Positions 8,736 to 19,822 of a stretch of DNA of 64,000 bases are shown here, piece after piece. The translations under genes were made by a program, and so were the position numbers. Each line of letters starts with the position of its first letter. The stretch's first letter is position 1. Below the pieces are notes generated by a model. It saw nothing but the letters and a program-made list of their open reading frames with translations, searched no databases and was not told where the DNA came from. Origin of the DNA: an uncultured Roseobacter sp. (GTDB taxonomy: Bacteria > Pseudomonadota > Alphaproteobacteria > Rhodobacterales > Rhodobacteraceae); NCBI GenBank assembly GCA_947501635.1, contig CANMWT010000001.1, forward strand, positions 1-64,000, in the 5' to 3' direction.

Positions 8736-9317
8736 TTTCTGTCTCCGTCAGTCTGTTGGACCCGTCAGGGCATATCGCGGTGCTCGTTCAGTCGCAGCCA
8801 ACGCGATTGCCGTCTGTCTGCTGTTTATGTTCCGAGTTGCGATGTTCGATGTATTTACCGCCGTGCGCAACATTAGAATGATTGGCTGACATACAGGTAG
8901 AACAGTCTGTCGCTGTCGCTGTCGCTGTTGATGGTCGCGTCAACAGAGAAGTCGACGGGGTAATCTTCTGACAACCGGTAGCGGATGAATCGAGATTCAA
9001 GCCAACAGATCCCGCCAACAAAAAGAACCGCCATCTGTTGGAGTTCAGTTTCGTGTGTGATGATCCGCAACAAGGTAAGCACCTCGTTGAAATCGGCACG
9101 GCATGCGCCGTGTCATCTGAAACTTATGCCCTTCTGCACACTATACCGGTCTGGCACGACCTATGCGCCCGGGCATGGAAATCACAGCTTGTGCATCTCT
9201 GTCTTTCGTTTTGATCGGAGCGGTCTGGCTATGCCGTAGGCACGACGCGATCAACAAAGACGCCCCATCAGACTTTTGCGCGGGAAACTTTTCTTGGAGA
9301 AAACCGCGCAGAGCTGG
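8736..9317. other. 582-base gap with one doubtful small ORF
   Basis: No well-supported gene. The best candidate is a minus-strand frame at 8873-9082 starting at GTG (69 residues) with a hydrophobic N-terminal half and a Ser-Asp run encoded by a tandem CTGTCG repeat. It has no strong ribosome-binding site and no family I recognise. The rest shows no RNA gene or mobile element. Confidence 0.4.
8873..9082 (-). CDS. Doubtful small hypothetical protein
   Basis: 69 residues from a GTG. Residues 1-30 contain a hydrophobic run (MAVLFVGGICWL) and the end reads like a short soluble tail containing a (Ser-Asp)3 tract from a hexanucleotide repeat. An alternative upstream GTG lies at 9099 in another frame. 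No family is recognised and ribosome-binding support is weak, so it may not be translated. Confidence 0.2.
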   Translation of the reverse strand: MLTLLRIITHETELQQMAVLFVGGICWLESRFIRYRLSEDYPVDFSVDATINSDSDSDRLFYLYVSQSF

Positions 9318-10151
9318 TCAGAACTTGTACTTTGCCCCCAAGTAAGGACCTGAAAACTCCAGATCGCTCAAGGTCGCCGAGTTATCGATTTCCCATTCGG
9401 CGTGGCGGTAGCCAACGGTCAAAGCCCAATTGTTGATGTTGTATTCAACACCTGCGGCGACTTGCCACGTAAGGTCACTTTCGCCGGCACCGACGTCTGC
9501 GTAGTAAGAGAGGGCCCAGTCGCTATTCAGAGCATAGTTGCCGCGCAGGCCGACGATCGCATCCCAGTTGCTGATCGTGTCTTTCAAACGCCGCGACCCC
9601 ATGCCAGTTTCAACATTGACCGTCGTTTCCATATCCAGAAAGCGCATCCCGCCAAAGGCATTCAGACGGATCTGGCTGTCACTGACAACGTCGTAGCCGG
9701 CAGCAGCAGTGAAAACCAATCCTTCGACTTCGGCATCGACGGATACAGGAATGCCCGGGCCAACGGCTGCGTCCTCATCGTCGGAAATATTGAGGTAGAT
9801 CGCATCGCCGAACACAGCCCAAGGTCCGTTTTTGGCTTCGAGCGCGCCCATGATGCCAAAATCGAGGTTGTCCACAAGATCACTAAAGCTGACGTCGACA
9901 TTCTGACCCGTGACTGTCTCTCCACCAATGCCCGCACCCCAAAGATAAAAGTAGCCCGTGTACTCCCACGTATCTTGGGCCGCCGCTTGGGTAGCAACTG
10001 TGGTTGCCAGAGCAAAAGATGCGGCATTCAGCAGCCCGGTTTTCCGGCCTTTAAACGGGTTCGGTGTTATGTCGTTTCCTTTATACAAGCGCTTGATCCA
10101 ATGGCTTACAGGTGATGTTTGTTTCAATTTAGGTCGCCGGGTAACGAGCAT
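9318..10151 (-). CDS. Outer-membrane beta-barrel protein
   Basis: 277 residues from the only ATG at 10151. A signal peptide is obvious but begins late: TGLLNAASFALATTVATQAAA, with cleavage expected before QDTWEY. The mature part alternates polar and hydrophobic residues (WEYTGYFYLWGAGIGG, VFTAAAGYDVV, WALTVGYRHAEWEI) and ends LGAKYKF with the C-terminal aromatic residue needed for BAM-mediated insertion. It is probably an eight-stranded barrel of the OmpA/OmpW size class. Its ligand is unknown. Translation may start internally: an AAGGA lies just ahead of an in-frame ATA at 10070-10068, which would give a standard-length signal peptide. Confidence 0.72.
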   Translation of the reverse strand: MLVTRRPKLKQTSPVSHWIKRLYKGNDITPNPFKGRKTGLLNAASFALATTVATQAAAQDTWEYTGYFYLWGAGIGGETVTGQNVDVSFSDLVDNLDFGIMGALEAKNGPWAVFGDAIYLNISDDEDAAVGPGIPVSVDAEVEGLVFTAAAGYDVVSDSQIRLNAFGGMRFLDMETTVNVETGMGSRRLKDTISNWDAIVGLRGNYALNSDWALSYYADVGAGESDLTWQVAAGVEYNINNWALTVGYRHAEWEIDNSATLSDLEFSGPYLGAKYKF

Positions 10152-10320
10152 GTTTGCGGCTTTGTAACTTGTGCAACTTTACCAATGGCAGTGCGCGCTC
10201 CCGGTGCAGCTCTACACTTTAACGAGAATTACGTCGTACACTTGTTGAAGTAAAGCTTCGGCAGAATTTGCCAATCGGGTGTGTTAATTCACATACACGA
10301 GGATAAACCGGAGGGCGCAT

Positions 10321-11091
10321 ATGAAAAAAGATCATGTTTCCATCAACCGGGATGTTTGGAACGCCGATGCCCCCAACTGGGTTGCTGCAGGCGAGCGTTT
10401 GTGGCGTGCTGACCCCCCCGAGTGGGGCAATTGGGGCGAGCCCGAAGAAAAACTGTGCCTCCTTCCGTCGCAGATGCACAACATGGATGCCGTCGAGCTG
10501 GGATGCGGCACGGCTTATGTATCGGGCTGGATGGCACGACGTGGCGCACGTGTCACTGCGATTGATGTTTCACCTGCTCAATTGGCCACTGCACGGAAGT
10601 TGGCAGCGGCGCATCAGGCCGATATTACCTTTATCGAAGGCAACGCAGAAGACACGGGCCTGCCGGACAGCGCCTTCGATTTCGCGATTTCTGAATACGG
10701 GGCCGCGATATGGTGTCCGCCTGACATATGGCTGCGCGAAGCATGGCGCGTGCTGCGCCCGGTAGGGCGGCTTGTTTTTTTGGGAAATCACCCATTGGCG
10801 ATCATCTGCTCTCCGCTTGATGGGGCGCCTTGCGACAGGACGTTGCACAGACCCTACCGTGGGTTGCAGGGTGCGGATTGGACCGAAGTGCCAATCGATC
10901 CCAGCGGCATTTGCTTCAACCTGACTCTTGCGGACTGGATGGCGCTGTTTGCGAACATTGGTTTCAAAGTCCTAAAGTATCAGGAGATCTACGCTCCAGA
11001 TCATGCAAACGACACGCGCGGGGCAGTGCCGGCAGATTGGGCCAAGCACTACCCGGTCGAGCAGGTCTGGCATCTGGAAAAAGACGGTTGA
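10321..11091 (+). CDS. SAM-dependent methyltransferase (Methyltransf_11 type), substrate unknown
   Basis: 256 residues, ATG preceded by GGAGG with a 6-7 base spacer. Motif I VELGCGTAYVSGWMARRG binds SAM, then the acidic residue in VTAIDVSPAQLA, motif II-like GNAEDTGLPDSAFDFAISEYGA, and LREAWRVLRPVGRLVFLGN as motif III. The N-terminal region is rich in Trp (NWVAAGERLWRADPPEWGNWGE), as in small-molecule methyltransferases of actinobacteria and roseobacters. It acts in the cytoplasm. It is divergent from the outer-membrane protein gene across a 169-base control region, and nothing nearby indicates a substrate. Confidence 0.8.
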   Translation: MKKDHVSINRDVWNADAPNWVAAGERLWRADPPEWGNWGEPEEKLCLLPSQMHNMDAVELGCGTAYVSGWMARRGARVTAIDVSPAQLATARKLAAAHQADITFIEGNAEDTGLPDSAFDFAISEYGAAIWCPPDIWLREAWRVLRPVGRLVFLGNHPLAIICSPLDGAPCDRTLHRPYRGLQGADWTEVPIDPSGICFNLTLADWMALFANIGFKVLKYQEIYAPDHANDTRGAVPADWAKHYPVEQVWHLEKDG

Positions 11092-11282
11092 GCAAGCGCT
11101 GGCGGCGCTAAAGTGTATTCAAGCTGACGGCGGGCACAGTACTGCAAAATCTCTGAAGTACTCCACCGGCGTTTTTGGCAACGGCCTACACATCTGACAC
11201 CTGACCCAAGCCCTGATACAAGGCCTTAAATTCTGGGCATCTGGCTTTTCGCATTATCGGGAAACGCTGGTTTCGACTGCAT
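11092..11282. other. Non-coding stretch downstream of the methyltransferase gene
   Basis: Together with the adjoining HupE-like remnant this makes a 394-base gap before gyrB. I see no ORF with family features, no RNA gene and no convincing terminator in this part. Confidence 0.4.
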
Positions 11283-11415
11283 GAAACGGCCCCCGAATAT
11301 CCCCATGGATGCGCCAAGCACCATGACCGGCGGGAAAAACAGGGATCATCCAGATCGCCGGTGACCCAAGCAATGCTTCCCAAAAGCCGACAGCGACCAT
11401 GGCTGCAACCTGGTC
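11283..11415 (-). pseudogene. Decayed fragment of a HupE/UreJ-family membrane protein
   Basis: Read on the minus strand, one frame gives DQVAAMVAVGFWEALLGSPA followed by IWMIPVF. A one-base frame change then continues as FFPPVMVLGASMGIFGGRF. The joined reading resembles the conserved core of HupE/UreJ proteins (AMVAVGLW..., a proline in the next span, then VMALGG-like). A stop codon directly precedes the first segment, there is no start, and the C-terminal spans are missing. HupE/UreJ proteins are linked to nickel supply for hydrogenase or urease, and neither is encoded here. The similarity is from memory. Confidence 0.45.
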
Positions 11416-11485
11416 TCATCCTAAAATTGGACGCGTGAGCTCTGTGACGAACCTGCCGCTATAGCATGCGCCAACGCAGGGAAGG

Positions 11486-13978
<2,493 letters not shown>

Positions 13979-14599
13979 TCAAACCAAAGGTATTACCACA
14001 CCGACAAGAATCAGCAGAAGACCTGAAACGATATTGATGCGGCGCAATGTTTCAGGGCGCGTGATAAACCCTCTGATATGCCCCACACAGGCGGCTAGCG
14101 CGATGTTCCCGATCAGCGGCACAGCCACCGAAGCGCCGATGATTAGGGCCACATCCATACCCGTTATGCTGCGCAAATCAAAAAATCCCGGAAGTACGCC
14201 CATGTAAAACAAAACCGCCTTGGGGTTGCCCAGAATGGCAATCAGGCCGGCTAGAAATCCGGGCCAAAGTCCAGGTCGCGTCAGGCGGCTGTCCGTCGTG
14301 ACCGCCTGTCTGGCATGGCGGATCAGCAAGACGCCCATGGCAATAAACACACCACAGGCCATCCCGCGCAGCACGGACATGAACACGTCGAAAACCGACA
14401 GGATCCAGGAAATACCCAGAATGGCCACAAGCGGCCAGACGATGTCCCCGACCGCCACACCAAAAGCCAGAGGCCAGGCGGCCCGAAATCCCCCTGACAG
14501 CGCGCGCGCCATCAAGGCAAGCCAGACCGGGCCCGGTGTCAGAAAAAGGATGACCAAAGCAACTGAGTAAAGCAGCAGATCTGCGCCGGATATGGTCAT
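13979..14599 (-). CDS. LysE/RhtB-family amino-acid exporter
   Basis: 206 residues with about six transmembrane spans. The N-terminal signature LFLTPGPVWLALMARALSGG corresponds to the family's TPGP motif, and NPKAVLFYMGVLPGFFD is the second diagnostic segment. These proteins export amino acids or homoserine lactone-type compounds by proton exchange; the substrate is not determined by sequence. The start codon overlaps the recF stop (4-base ATGA overlap at 14596-14599), so it is translated from the recF message. It lies between recF and gyrB, where E. coli has none. Confidence 0.88.
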   Translation of the reverse strand: MTISGADLLLYSVALVILFLTPGPVWLALMARALSGGFRAAWPLAFGVAVGDIVWPLVAILGISWILSVFDVFMSVLRGMACGVFIAMGVLLIRHARQAVTTDSRLTRPGLWPGFLAGLIAILGNPKAVLFYMGVLPGFFDLRSITGMDVALIIGASVAVPLIGNIALAACVGHIRGFITRPETLRRINIVSGLLLILVGVVIPLV

Positions 14600-15696
14600 C
14601 CCGGATGAACGACGGACGCACCATCGCTGTCTGTCACTTCAAAGTAGTCTGCACGCGCGCCCAATGCGGCAAAAAGCTCCTTCTCAGTGCCTGTCATCCA
14701 TGCCTGCGCTCCCAATGCCACAATTTCATCATACAACGCGGCGCGTCTCTCCGCGTCCAGATGCGCGGCCACCTCATCCAGCAATAACAAGGGGGCGGCA
14801 CCCCATTCAGCGGCCAGCGCCCGCGCATTTGCCAGTATCAGTGACACCAGCAACGCTTTTTGCTCTCCGGTCGAGCATTCCTTTGCAGCGACACCTTTGG
14901 CAGCATAAGTGCCGATCAGATCAGCCCGATGCGGGCCGATCAATGTGCGTCCAGCGGCAAGGTCCCGGCTGCGGTAATCTGCGAAAGCCGCCCGCAGTTC
15001 CGAAACACTGTCGGGCATGTCCGCTTCACTATGTATCAGCGTCAACGCGGCAGCCGGAAAGGCAGTCGCCGCATTCTCCTGTGCTGCGCGTAACTGCTCC
15101 AAAGCGCTCTGTCGGTGACGATGGATCGCAAGCCCCGCCTCTGCCATCTGCGCTTCAAGTGCGAGATACCATGAGGGCTCGCGCACCATGTCTTTCAGCA
15201 AACGGTTGCGTTCGCGCATGGCCTTTTCATAAGCCACTGTCGCTTCCGCATGCGCAGGCTCGAAACTCAAGGTCATCCTGTCCAGAAACCGCCGCCTGCC
15301 GTCTGCGCCTTCGATCCACAACCGATCCATCGACGGGATCAGCCACAATACCCGTGCAACAGAGCCCAAAGCGGTCTGCGCGGCAGCTTTCCCGTCAATC
15401 CGCACCTGTCGGGCTGCCCCTGCTTCCGACCAGGTCTCAATTTCATGCACCACCCCCGGCGCCTGCACCACCGCGGAAATCTTCCAGCCCAAAGCTTCGG
15501 GGCGACGCGTCATGTCCTGTGCGCTCGCGCGCCGCAATCCACGCCCCGGTGACAACATTGACACCGCTTCCAATATATTGGTCTTGCCCGCGCCGTTAGG
15601 ACCATAAAGCGCGACAGGCCGGCCCTCAGGCGCAATCCGCACGACACGATGCGACCGGTAATGAGACAGCGTGAGCGCCGTCACCGCCAGTGCCAC
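14596..15696 (-). CDS. recF: DNA replication and repair protein RecF
   Basis: 366 residues, GTG start. Walker A GPNGAGKT at residues 32-39, with the following NILEAVSMLSPGRGLR typical of RecF. The C-terminal part has STGEQKALLVSLILANA (signature-like) and LLLLDEVAAHLDAERR (Walker B and D-loop). As an SMC-like ATPase, RecF with RecO and RecR loads RecA at gaps. Its place after dnaN is the classic order. A short Rhodobacteraceae intergenic repeat separates it from dnaN. Confidence 0.96.
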   Translation of the reverse strand: MALAVTALTLSHYRSHRVVRIAPEGRPVALYGPNGAGKTNILEAVSMLSPGRGLRRASAQDMTRRPEALGWKISAVVQAPGVVHEIETWSEAGAARQVRIDGKAAAQTALGSVARVLWLIPSMDRLWIEGADGRRRFLDRMTLSFEPAHAEATVAYEKAMRERNRLLKDMVREPSWYLALEAQMAEAGLAIHRHRQSALEQLRAAQENAATAFPAAALTLIHSEADMPDSVSELRAAFADYRSRDLAAGRTLIGPHRADLIGTYAAKGVAAKECSTGEQKALLVSLILANARALAAEWGAAPLLLLDEVAAHLDAERRAALYDEIVALGAQAWMTGTEKELFAALGARADYFEVTDSDGASVVHPG

Positions 15697-15705
15697 AGGC
15701 CACCC

Positions 15706-15737
15706 TTTCTTTGGTCTTTAAATATCCCCGCCGGAGG
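15706..15737. repeat. Short Rhodobacteraceae-type intergenic repeat, copy 1
   Basis: The plus strand reads TTTCTTTGGTCTTTAAATAT followed by a C/G-rich block ending at 15737. A near copy lies at 24346-24375 (TTCTTTGGTCTCAAAATATC then a CCTCCGGGGG block). Both lie strictly between genes, here between the dnaN stop and the recF start. I recall related elements between many genes in this family. Function unknown. Confidence 0.55.
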
Positions 15738-15745
15738 CTGGAAAT

Positions 15746-16864
15746 CTAAACGCGCATCGGCATGACGACATAAACCGCAGATTGGTCGTTGCCTTCACGC
15801 ATCAAGGTCGGATCGCCGGAAGAGTTGAACAAAAACACAGCGTTCTCACGATCCACCTGGCTGGCAATCTCCAGCAGGTACTTGGCGTTGAAGCCAATCT
15901 CCAGACGGTCATCTCCATAGGCAACTGCAAGCTCTTCTTCGGCGGCGCCGCTGTCCGGAGCATTTACAGACAATACCAGACGGTCTTCATCCAGTTGCAG
16001 CTTTACGGCGCGTGACCGCTCAGAACTGACCGTGGCGACGCGGTCGACCGCCTTCGCGAAGTCCGCAGCATCCACTTCCAGCTTGCGAGTATTGCCCTGC
16101 GGGATCACCCGTGTGTAGTCGGGGAAAGTGCCGTCAATGACTTTGGATGTCAGCGTGATATCCGGTGTCGCAAAACGGATTTTTGTCTCTGACACCGACA
16201 CCGCGATTTTCATCTCATCGTCATCCAGAAGTTTGCGCATCTCCCCAACGGTCTTTCGCGGCACAATCACGCCCGGCATGTCGGCCGCCCCTTCGGGCAG
16301 ATCCGCGTCGATCCGTGCGAGCCTGTGCCCGTCTGTGGCGACACATCGCAATACACGTCCACCATCCGCGTCGGCGACATGCATGTAGACACCGTTCAGA
16401 TAATACCGGGTCTCTTCCGTTGAGATCGCGAACTTGGACTTGTCGAAAAGCCGGCGCAGCACAGGCGCGGGCGCCGAAAAATTCGACTGGTACTCCGAAG
16501 AAGCCATCACCGGAAAATCTTCTTTGGGCAAAGTGGCGAGGGAAAAATTCGATCGGCCGGCTTCTACCGTCAAGCGGGCGGTTGCCGGATCTGCGGTCAG
16601 CGTGACAAGCGCACCATCGGGCAGTTTGCGTACAATTTCGTGCAGTGTCGTCGCAGCGACCGTTGTGGCGCCGGCACGCTCCACCTGCGCGGGCGCCTTG
16701 TCGACGACTTCAATATCCAGATCCGTCGCACGGAACGTGACATCGCTGCCGTCCGCTTCGATCAGCACATTCGCCAGAATTGGAATTGTGTTGCGGCGCT
16801 CCACGACCGATTGTGCCTGAGACACGGCCTTGAGCAGGGATGCGCGTTCGATGCTGATCTTCAT
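15746..16864 (-). CDS. dnaN: DNA polymerase III sliding clamp (beta subunit)
   Basis: 372 residues, typical length. The N-terminus MKISIERASLLKAVSQAQSV and NTIPILANVLIEA are conserved clamp sequences. Three repeated clamp domains are visible, the third carrying FNAKYLLEI and the end VYVVMPMRV (consensus YVVMPMR-L/V). The homodimeric ring tethers polymerase III and partners such as MutS, ligase and Hda. It follows dnaA by 142 bases on the same strand. A hairpin in that spacer may separate expression of the two genes. Confidence 0.98.
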   Translation of the reverse strand: MKISIERASLLKAVSQAQSVVERRNTIPILANVLIEADGSDVTFRATDLDIEVVDKAPAQVERAGATTVAATTLHEIVRKLPDGALVTLTADPATARLTVEAGRSNFSLATLPKEDFPVMASSEYQSNFSAPAPVLRRLFDKSKFAISTEETRYYLNGVYMHVADADGGRVLRCVATDGHRLARIDADLPEGAADMPGVIVPRKTVGEMRKLLDDDEMKIAVSVSETKIRFATPDITLTSKVIDGTFPDYTRVIPQGNTRKLEVDAADFAKAVDRVATVSSERSRAVKLQLDEDRLVLSVNAPDSGAAEEELAVAYGDDRLEIGFNAKYLLEIASQVDRENAVFLFNSSGDPTLMREGNDQSAVYVVMPMRV

Positions 16865-16966
16865 TGTGCCACTTCCTAATCCACCGTCGGGACGGGCAAA
16901 TTACCCTCTTTGACGGACTTCACAAGCATTTAATGGATTTGTCGTAGGTTAAGAGGTGGGCGTCAA

Positions 16967-16997
16967 GGTCTGCAGCGCCATTCCAGCGGCGCAGACC
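16967..16997. repeat. Inverted repeat in the dnaA-dnaN spacer
   Basis: Arms GGTCTGC (16967-16973) and GCAGACC (16991-16997) form a seven-pair stem with further GC pairing inside. No T tract follows on the minus strand, so it is not a standard intrinsic terminator. It could slow readthrough, be processed, or be a protein site. Confidence 0.4.
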
Positions 16998-17006
16998 CTG
17001 TTTTCG

Positions 17007-18368
17007 TTACTCTTCCAGTGCGCGGCGCAACAACTCAAGATCCTCTGCAATCTGGCCATCCTGTACCTTGAGCTCTTCGATGCGTTTCACGCCGTGCATA
17101 ACAGTCGTGTGATCGCGGCCGCCAAAACGGCGTCCAATCTCGGGCAGGGATCTGCTGGTCATCTTTTTGCACAGATACATAGCCACCTGACGAGGACGGG
17201 CATAAGAGCGCAACCGCTTGGGCCCGATCATGTCTGACAGGCGGATGTTATAGTGGTCCGACACTTTTCGCTGGATTTCTTCGACTGTGATTTTCCGTTC
17301 CGACGCCCGCAGCACGTCTGACAGACAGTCTTGTGTCAGTTCCATGCTGATGTCACGCCCAACCAGAGACGCAAAGGCGCAAAGTCTGGTCAAAGCGCCT
17401 TCCAGCACACGCACGTTGGTCGAAATACGATGTGACAGGAACTCCAGCACGCCGTCTTGAATGACCAGACCGGGGTAGTTCTGACGCTGTTGCTCGACCT
17501 TGCTTTGCAAGATGCCAAGGCGCAGTTCGTAGTCGGTCGGATGCAGGTCAACGACTAGGCCGCATTGCAGGCGTGACTTGACGCGTTCTTCCATGTCCTT
17601 GATCTCGCCGGGCGCGCGGTCACCTGAAATAATGATCTGTTTGTTCTGGTCGACCAGCGCGTTGAAGGTATGAAAGAATTCTTCTTGCGTGCTGTCCTTG
17701 CCGGCGATGAACTGCACATCATCTACCATGAGAACGTCGACAGAGCGGAAAATTTCTTTGAAGTCCATCATCTTGCGGTCGCGTAGCGCCTGCACAAAAC
17801 GGTACATGAACTGCTCTGCAGACAGATACAGGACATTCAGATCAGGCCGTCTGACACCAAGTTCATGCGCGATAGCGTGCATCAGGTGCGTCTTACCCAA
17901 GCCGACGCCGCCGTACAGAAACAGCGGGTTGAAGGTCACCGGTCCGCCCTCTGCCACGCGCTTGGCTGCCGCATGCGCCAGCTCGTTCGGCTTTCCCACG
18001 ATAAAGTTGTCAAAGGTAAAGCGCGCGTCAAGCGGCGCGGTCGACAGGCTGTTGCGCGCAACTCTGGGTGCAGGCTGCGGTACTGCGTGCCCATTCAGTT
18101 CTGCAGGTTTCATGCCACCGTTGACATGCGCAGGTACGGCAAAGCGAAGACGTCTTACAGACGGGTCTTCGGCCCTGACCTCGTGCAATATAAGGTCGGC
18201 AAAGTTCTGGCTGACGTAATTACCCAGAAAGCTGGTCGGCACGTCAAAGGTCGCGACACCGTCTTCCGAACTGCTGAACTCAATTGGTTCGATCCAATGT
18301 TTGTAGTTGTTCTGCCCAACTGTATTCAACAAACGCTGCCTCAATTGTCCCCATTTTTCCTTTGTCAT
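17007..18368 (-). CDS. dnaA: Chromosomal replication initiator protein DnaA
   Basis: 453 residues from ATG 18368, with GAGAGGAACGCAGG upstream as ribosome-binding region. Domain I is KEKWGQLRQRLLNTVGQNNYKHWIEP, followed by a short variable linker. Domain III has Walker A GGVGLGKT (153-160), Walker B VLMVDDVQF and arginine-finger region. Domain IV has the DNA-binding signature GGRDHTTVMHGVKRIEEL near the C-terminus. ATP-DnaA opens oriC and regulates genes. I found no cluster of TTATNCACA boxes upstream, in keeping with alphaproteobacteria whose origin is not always at dnaA. Confidence 0.98.
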   Translation of the reverse strand: MTKEKWGQLRQRLLNTVGQNNYKHWIEPIEFSSSEDGVATFDVPTSFLGNYVSQNFADLILHEVRAEDPSVRRLRFAVPAHVNGGMKPAELNGHAVPQPAPRVARNSLSTAPLDARFTFDNFIVGKPNELAHAAAKRVAEGGPVTFNPLFLYGGVGLGKTHLMHAIAHELGVRRPDLNVLYLSAEQFMYRFVQALRDRKMMDFKEIFRSVDVLMVDDVQFIAGKDSTQEEFFHTFNALVDQNKQIIISGDRAPGEIKDMEERVKSRLQCGLVVDLHPTDYELRLGILQSKVEQQRQNYPGLVIQDGVLEFLSHRISTNVRVLEGALTRLCAFASLVGRDISMELTQDCLSDVLRASERKITVEEIQRKVSDHYNIRLSDMIGPKRLRSYARPRQVAMYLCKKMTSRSLPEIGRRFGGRDHTTVMHGVKRIEELKVQDGQIAEDLELLRRALEE

Positions 18369-18840
18369 TTTTGACCTGCGTTCCTCTCGTATTCCAACAA
18401 TACGCCAGCGCCATATTTGGATCGCCGACACCCCCAATTTGCGTCAGGCAAACGTCACCGTGTCCCTTCCCGAAAGGAAAAGGAATCGTCCGCCGGACAA
18501 ATTCACGAAAGAGCCCCCAATCAACATTTACGCGCCATACAAGAATGGCATTATAATTGATCAGATCGGGTCACCCCAAACGTACTCGTATAACGACAGG
18601 GCAAATCGGTGCCGGAGCATCGCTTGCAGACTGACGGTATGGTGATGGCACCCTACCCAGTTCCCTACTCTTTGCGACCGTTGCAAACCGGTCAGAGTTC
18701 AGGACCTGTCCCCCCATGCGAAATGAATCGCACAGCCTTGGTAGCAACTTCGCGCGCGGCCTCGCAACCTATCTTCATTCTTGACTCTGGGTATTTTGAA
18801 AAAGAATCTCTTGAAGGCGTTGGGAGTCTCAAAAAGGCAT
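18369..18840. other. Gap upstream of dnaA: leader region without a gene
   Basis: About 470 bases between dnaA and the rpsT terminator. It must hold the dnaA promoter. A minus-strand TATAAT (18555-18550) with TTGGGG 18 bases upstream is a weak candidate. A degenerate repeat-like GGGTATTTTGAAAAAGAA lies at about 18789-18806. I saw no consensus DnaA boxes, no AT-rich 13-mers typical of an origin, and no RNA gene. Confidence 0.4.
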
Positions 18841-18868
18841 AAAAAAAGCGCCACTTTCGCGGCGCTTT
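18841..18868 (-). terminator. Intrinsic terminator of rpsT
   Basis: Arms AAAGCGCC (18845-18852) and GGCGCTTT (18861-18868) with an 8-base loop. Read on the minus strand the stem is followed by a run of seven T (18847-18841). It begins 23 bases past the rpsT stop, so this is a strong terminator for that gene. Confidence 0.85.
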
Positions 18869-18890
18869 CTCAAACGATATTCAACTATGC

Positions 18891-19154
18891 TTATCCCAGC
18901 GCCTTCACGCGCGATGAAAGTCGGGACATTTTGCGCGCCGCTGTATTCTTGTGGAAGACGCCTTTTGTCACACCGCGCATCAGTTCAGGCTGTGCCTCGC
19001 GCAGCGCAGCTGACGCCGCTTCTTTGTCGCCGGATGCGATCGCTTCTTCGACGCGGCGCAGGAATGTACGGATGCGCGAACGACGCGCTTTGTTGACTTC
19101 GTAGCGTGCGGCGTTCTGACGGGCGCGCTTTTTAGCTTGGGGCGAATTTGCCAT
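18891..19154 (-). CDS. rpsT: 30S ribosomal protein S20
   Basis: 87 residues, basic and helical. [39 protein letters not shown] is a textbook bS20 N-terminus, and the C-terminus [23 protein letters not shown] matches the second helix. It binds 16S rRNA early in 30S assembly. It is monocistronic, with its own terminator downstream and a 235-base upstream gap before the META-domain gene. The position beside dnaA is usual in Rhodobacterales. Confidence 0.97.
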   Translation of the reverse strand: MANSPQAKKRARQNAARYEVNKARRSRIRTFLRRVEEAIASGDKEAASAALREAQPELMRGVTKGVFHKNTAARKMSRLSSRVKALG

Positions 19155-19389
19155 GCGTGAAAAACCTTTTCTCGGGTCTGTTGTCTCAATTCAAAAGCGC
19201 AAAGCAAACCCAATCAGGCACAAATTGCCAAGTGGTCATTCAAGCCTGAGCGGGCTGCACGCGCATGTCTGACGCGGCATATAGGTCAAAGCATATGCAA
19301 TTGCAAACTCAAAAAGCCGGTAAAAGCGCGATAGAATTTACTCCGTGATGTCTCGGGCAGCCAAGCCTGTCGTGGACTGGCGTTTCGTG

Positions 19390-19797
19390 TCAATCCGCGT
19401 CGCGCTGGGTCAGCATCAGGACAGTGTCGCCGTCGCTGTTCTTGAACGTCAAATCGGTGCCGTCACGCAGAAACATCCGCGTCGACATCAAAGCGTTGAT
19501 AAAGGCGAACTCCTGCGCGGCAATCTCCTTGGGGCAAGCCATCATCGTCGCGGCGGCTGGCCCCAAGAGAATGGCCGTATCATTTGTGACAAACGCACCG
19601 CGAATACTGTTGCAGCCGCCGTTCCCGAAATACCGCCCTTCTGCTTCAAAGCGCAGGAATGTTTCCTGAATGGGTGTGTAAGCCGCCCCGTCGATCCACG
19701 ATGGTTGCCATTCGCTGCCTGCAAGGTTTTCCGCGGACACCTGTGTCGCTATGCCCAGTGCCGCCATAAGCAGCATTGATGTGGTAATTCTGCGCAT
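19390..19797 (-). CDS. META-domain (HslJ-like) secreted protein
   Basis: 135 residues from ATG 19797 (GGGGAAG about seven bases upstream). A signal peptide is visible (ITTSMLLMAALGIATQVSA, cleaved before ENLAG). The mature protein has LAGSEWQP, FEAEGRYFGNGGCNSIRGAF and AATMMACPKEIAAQEFAFINAL, the conserved pattern of META domains (GxxGCNxxxG and MACP). HslJ-type proteins are periplasmic or surface proteins linked to heat shock and novobiocin resistance in E. coli; the molecular role is unclear. It shares strand with enoyl-CoA hydratase upstream, 25 bases away. Confidence 0.8.
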   Translation of the reverse strand: MRRITTSMLLMAALGIATQVSAENLAGSEWQPSWIDGAAYTPIQETFLRFEAEGRYFGNGGCNSIRGAFVTNDTAILLGPAAATMMACPKEIAAQEFAFINALMSTRMFLRDGTDLTFKNSDGDTVLMLTQRDAD

Positions 19798-19822
19798 CGT
19801 ACTTCCCCACAACAGCGTATGT

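Noticed and set aside
16967-16997. Hairpin in the dnaA-dnaN spacer as an intrinsic terminator
   Set aside because: No T tract on either side, and the two genes are normally cotranscribed. Kept only as an inverted repeat.
18369-18890. Replication origin beside dnaA
   Set aside because: No TTATNCACA boxes in a cluster and no AT-rich 13-mer array; alphaproteobacterial origins are often away from dnaA.
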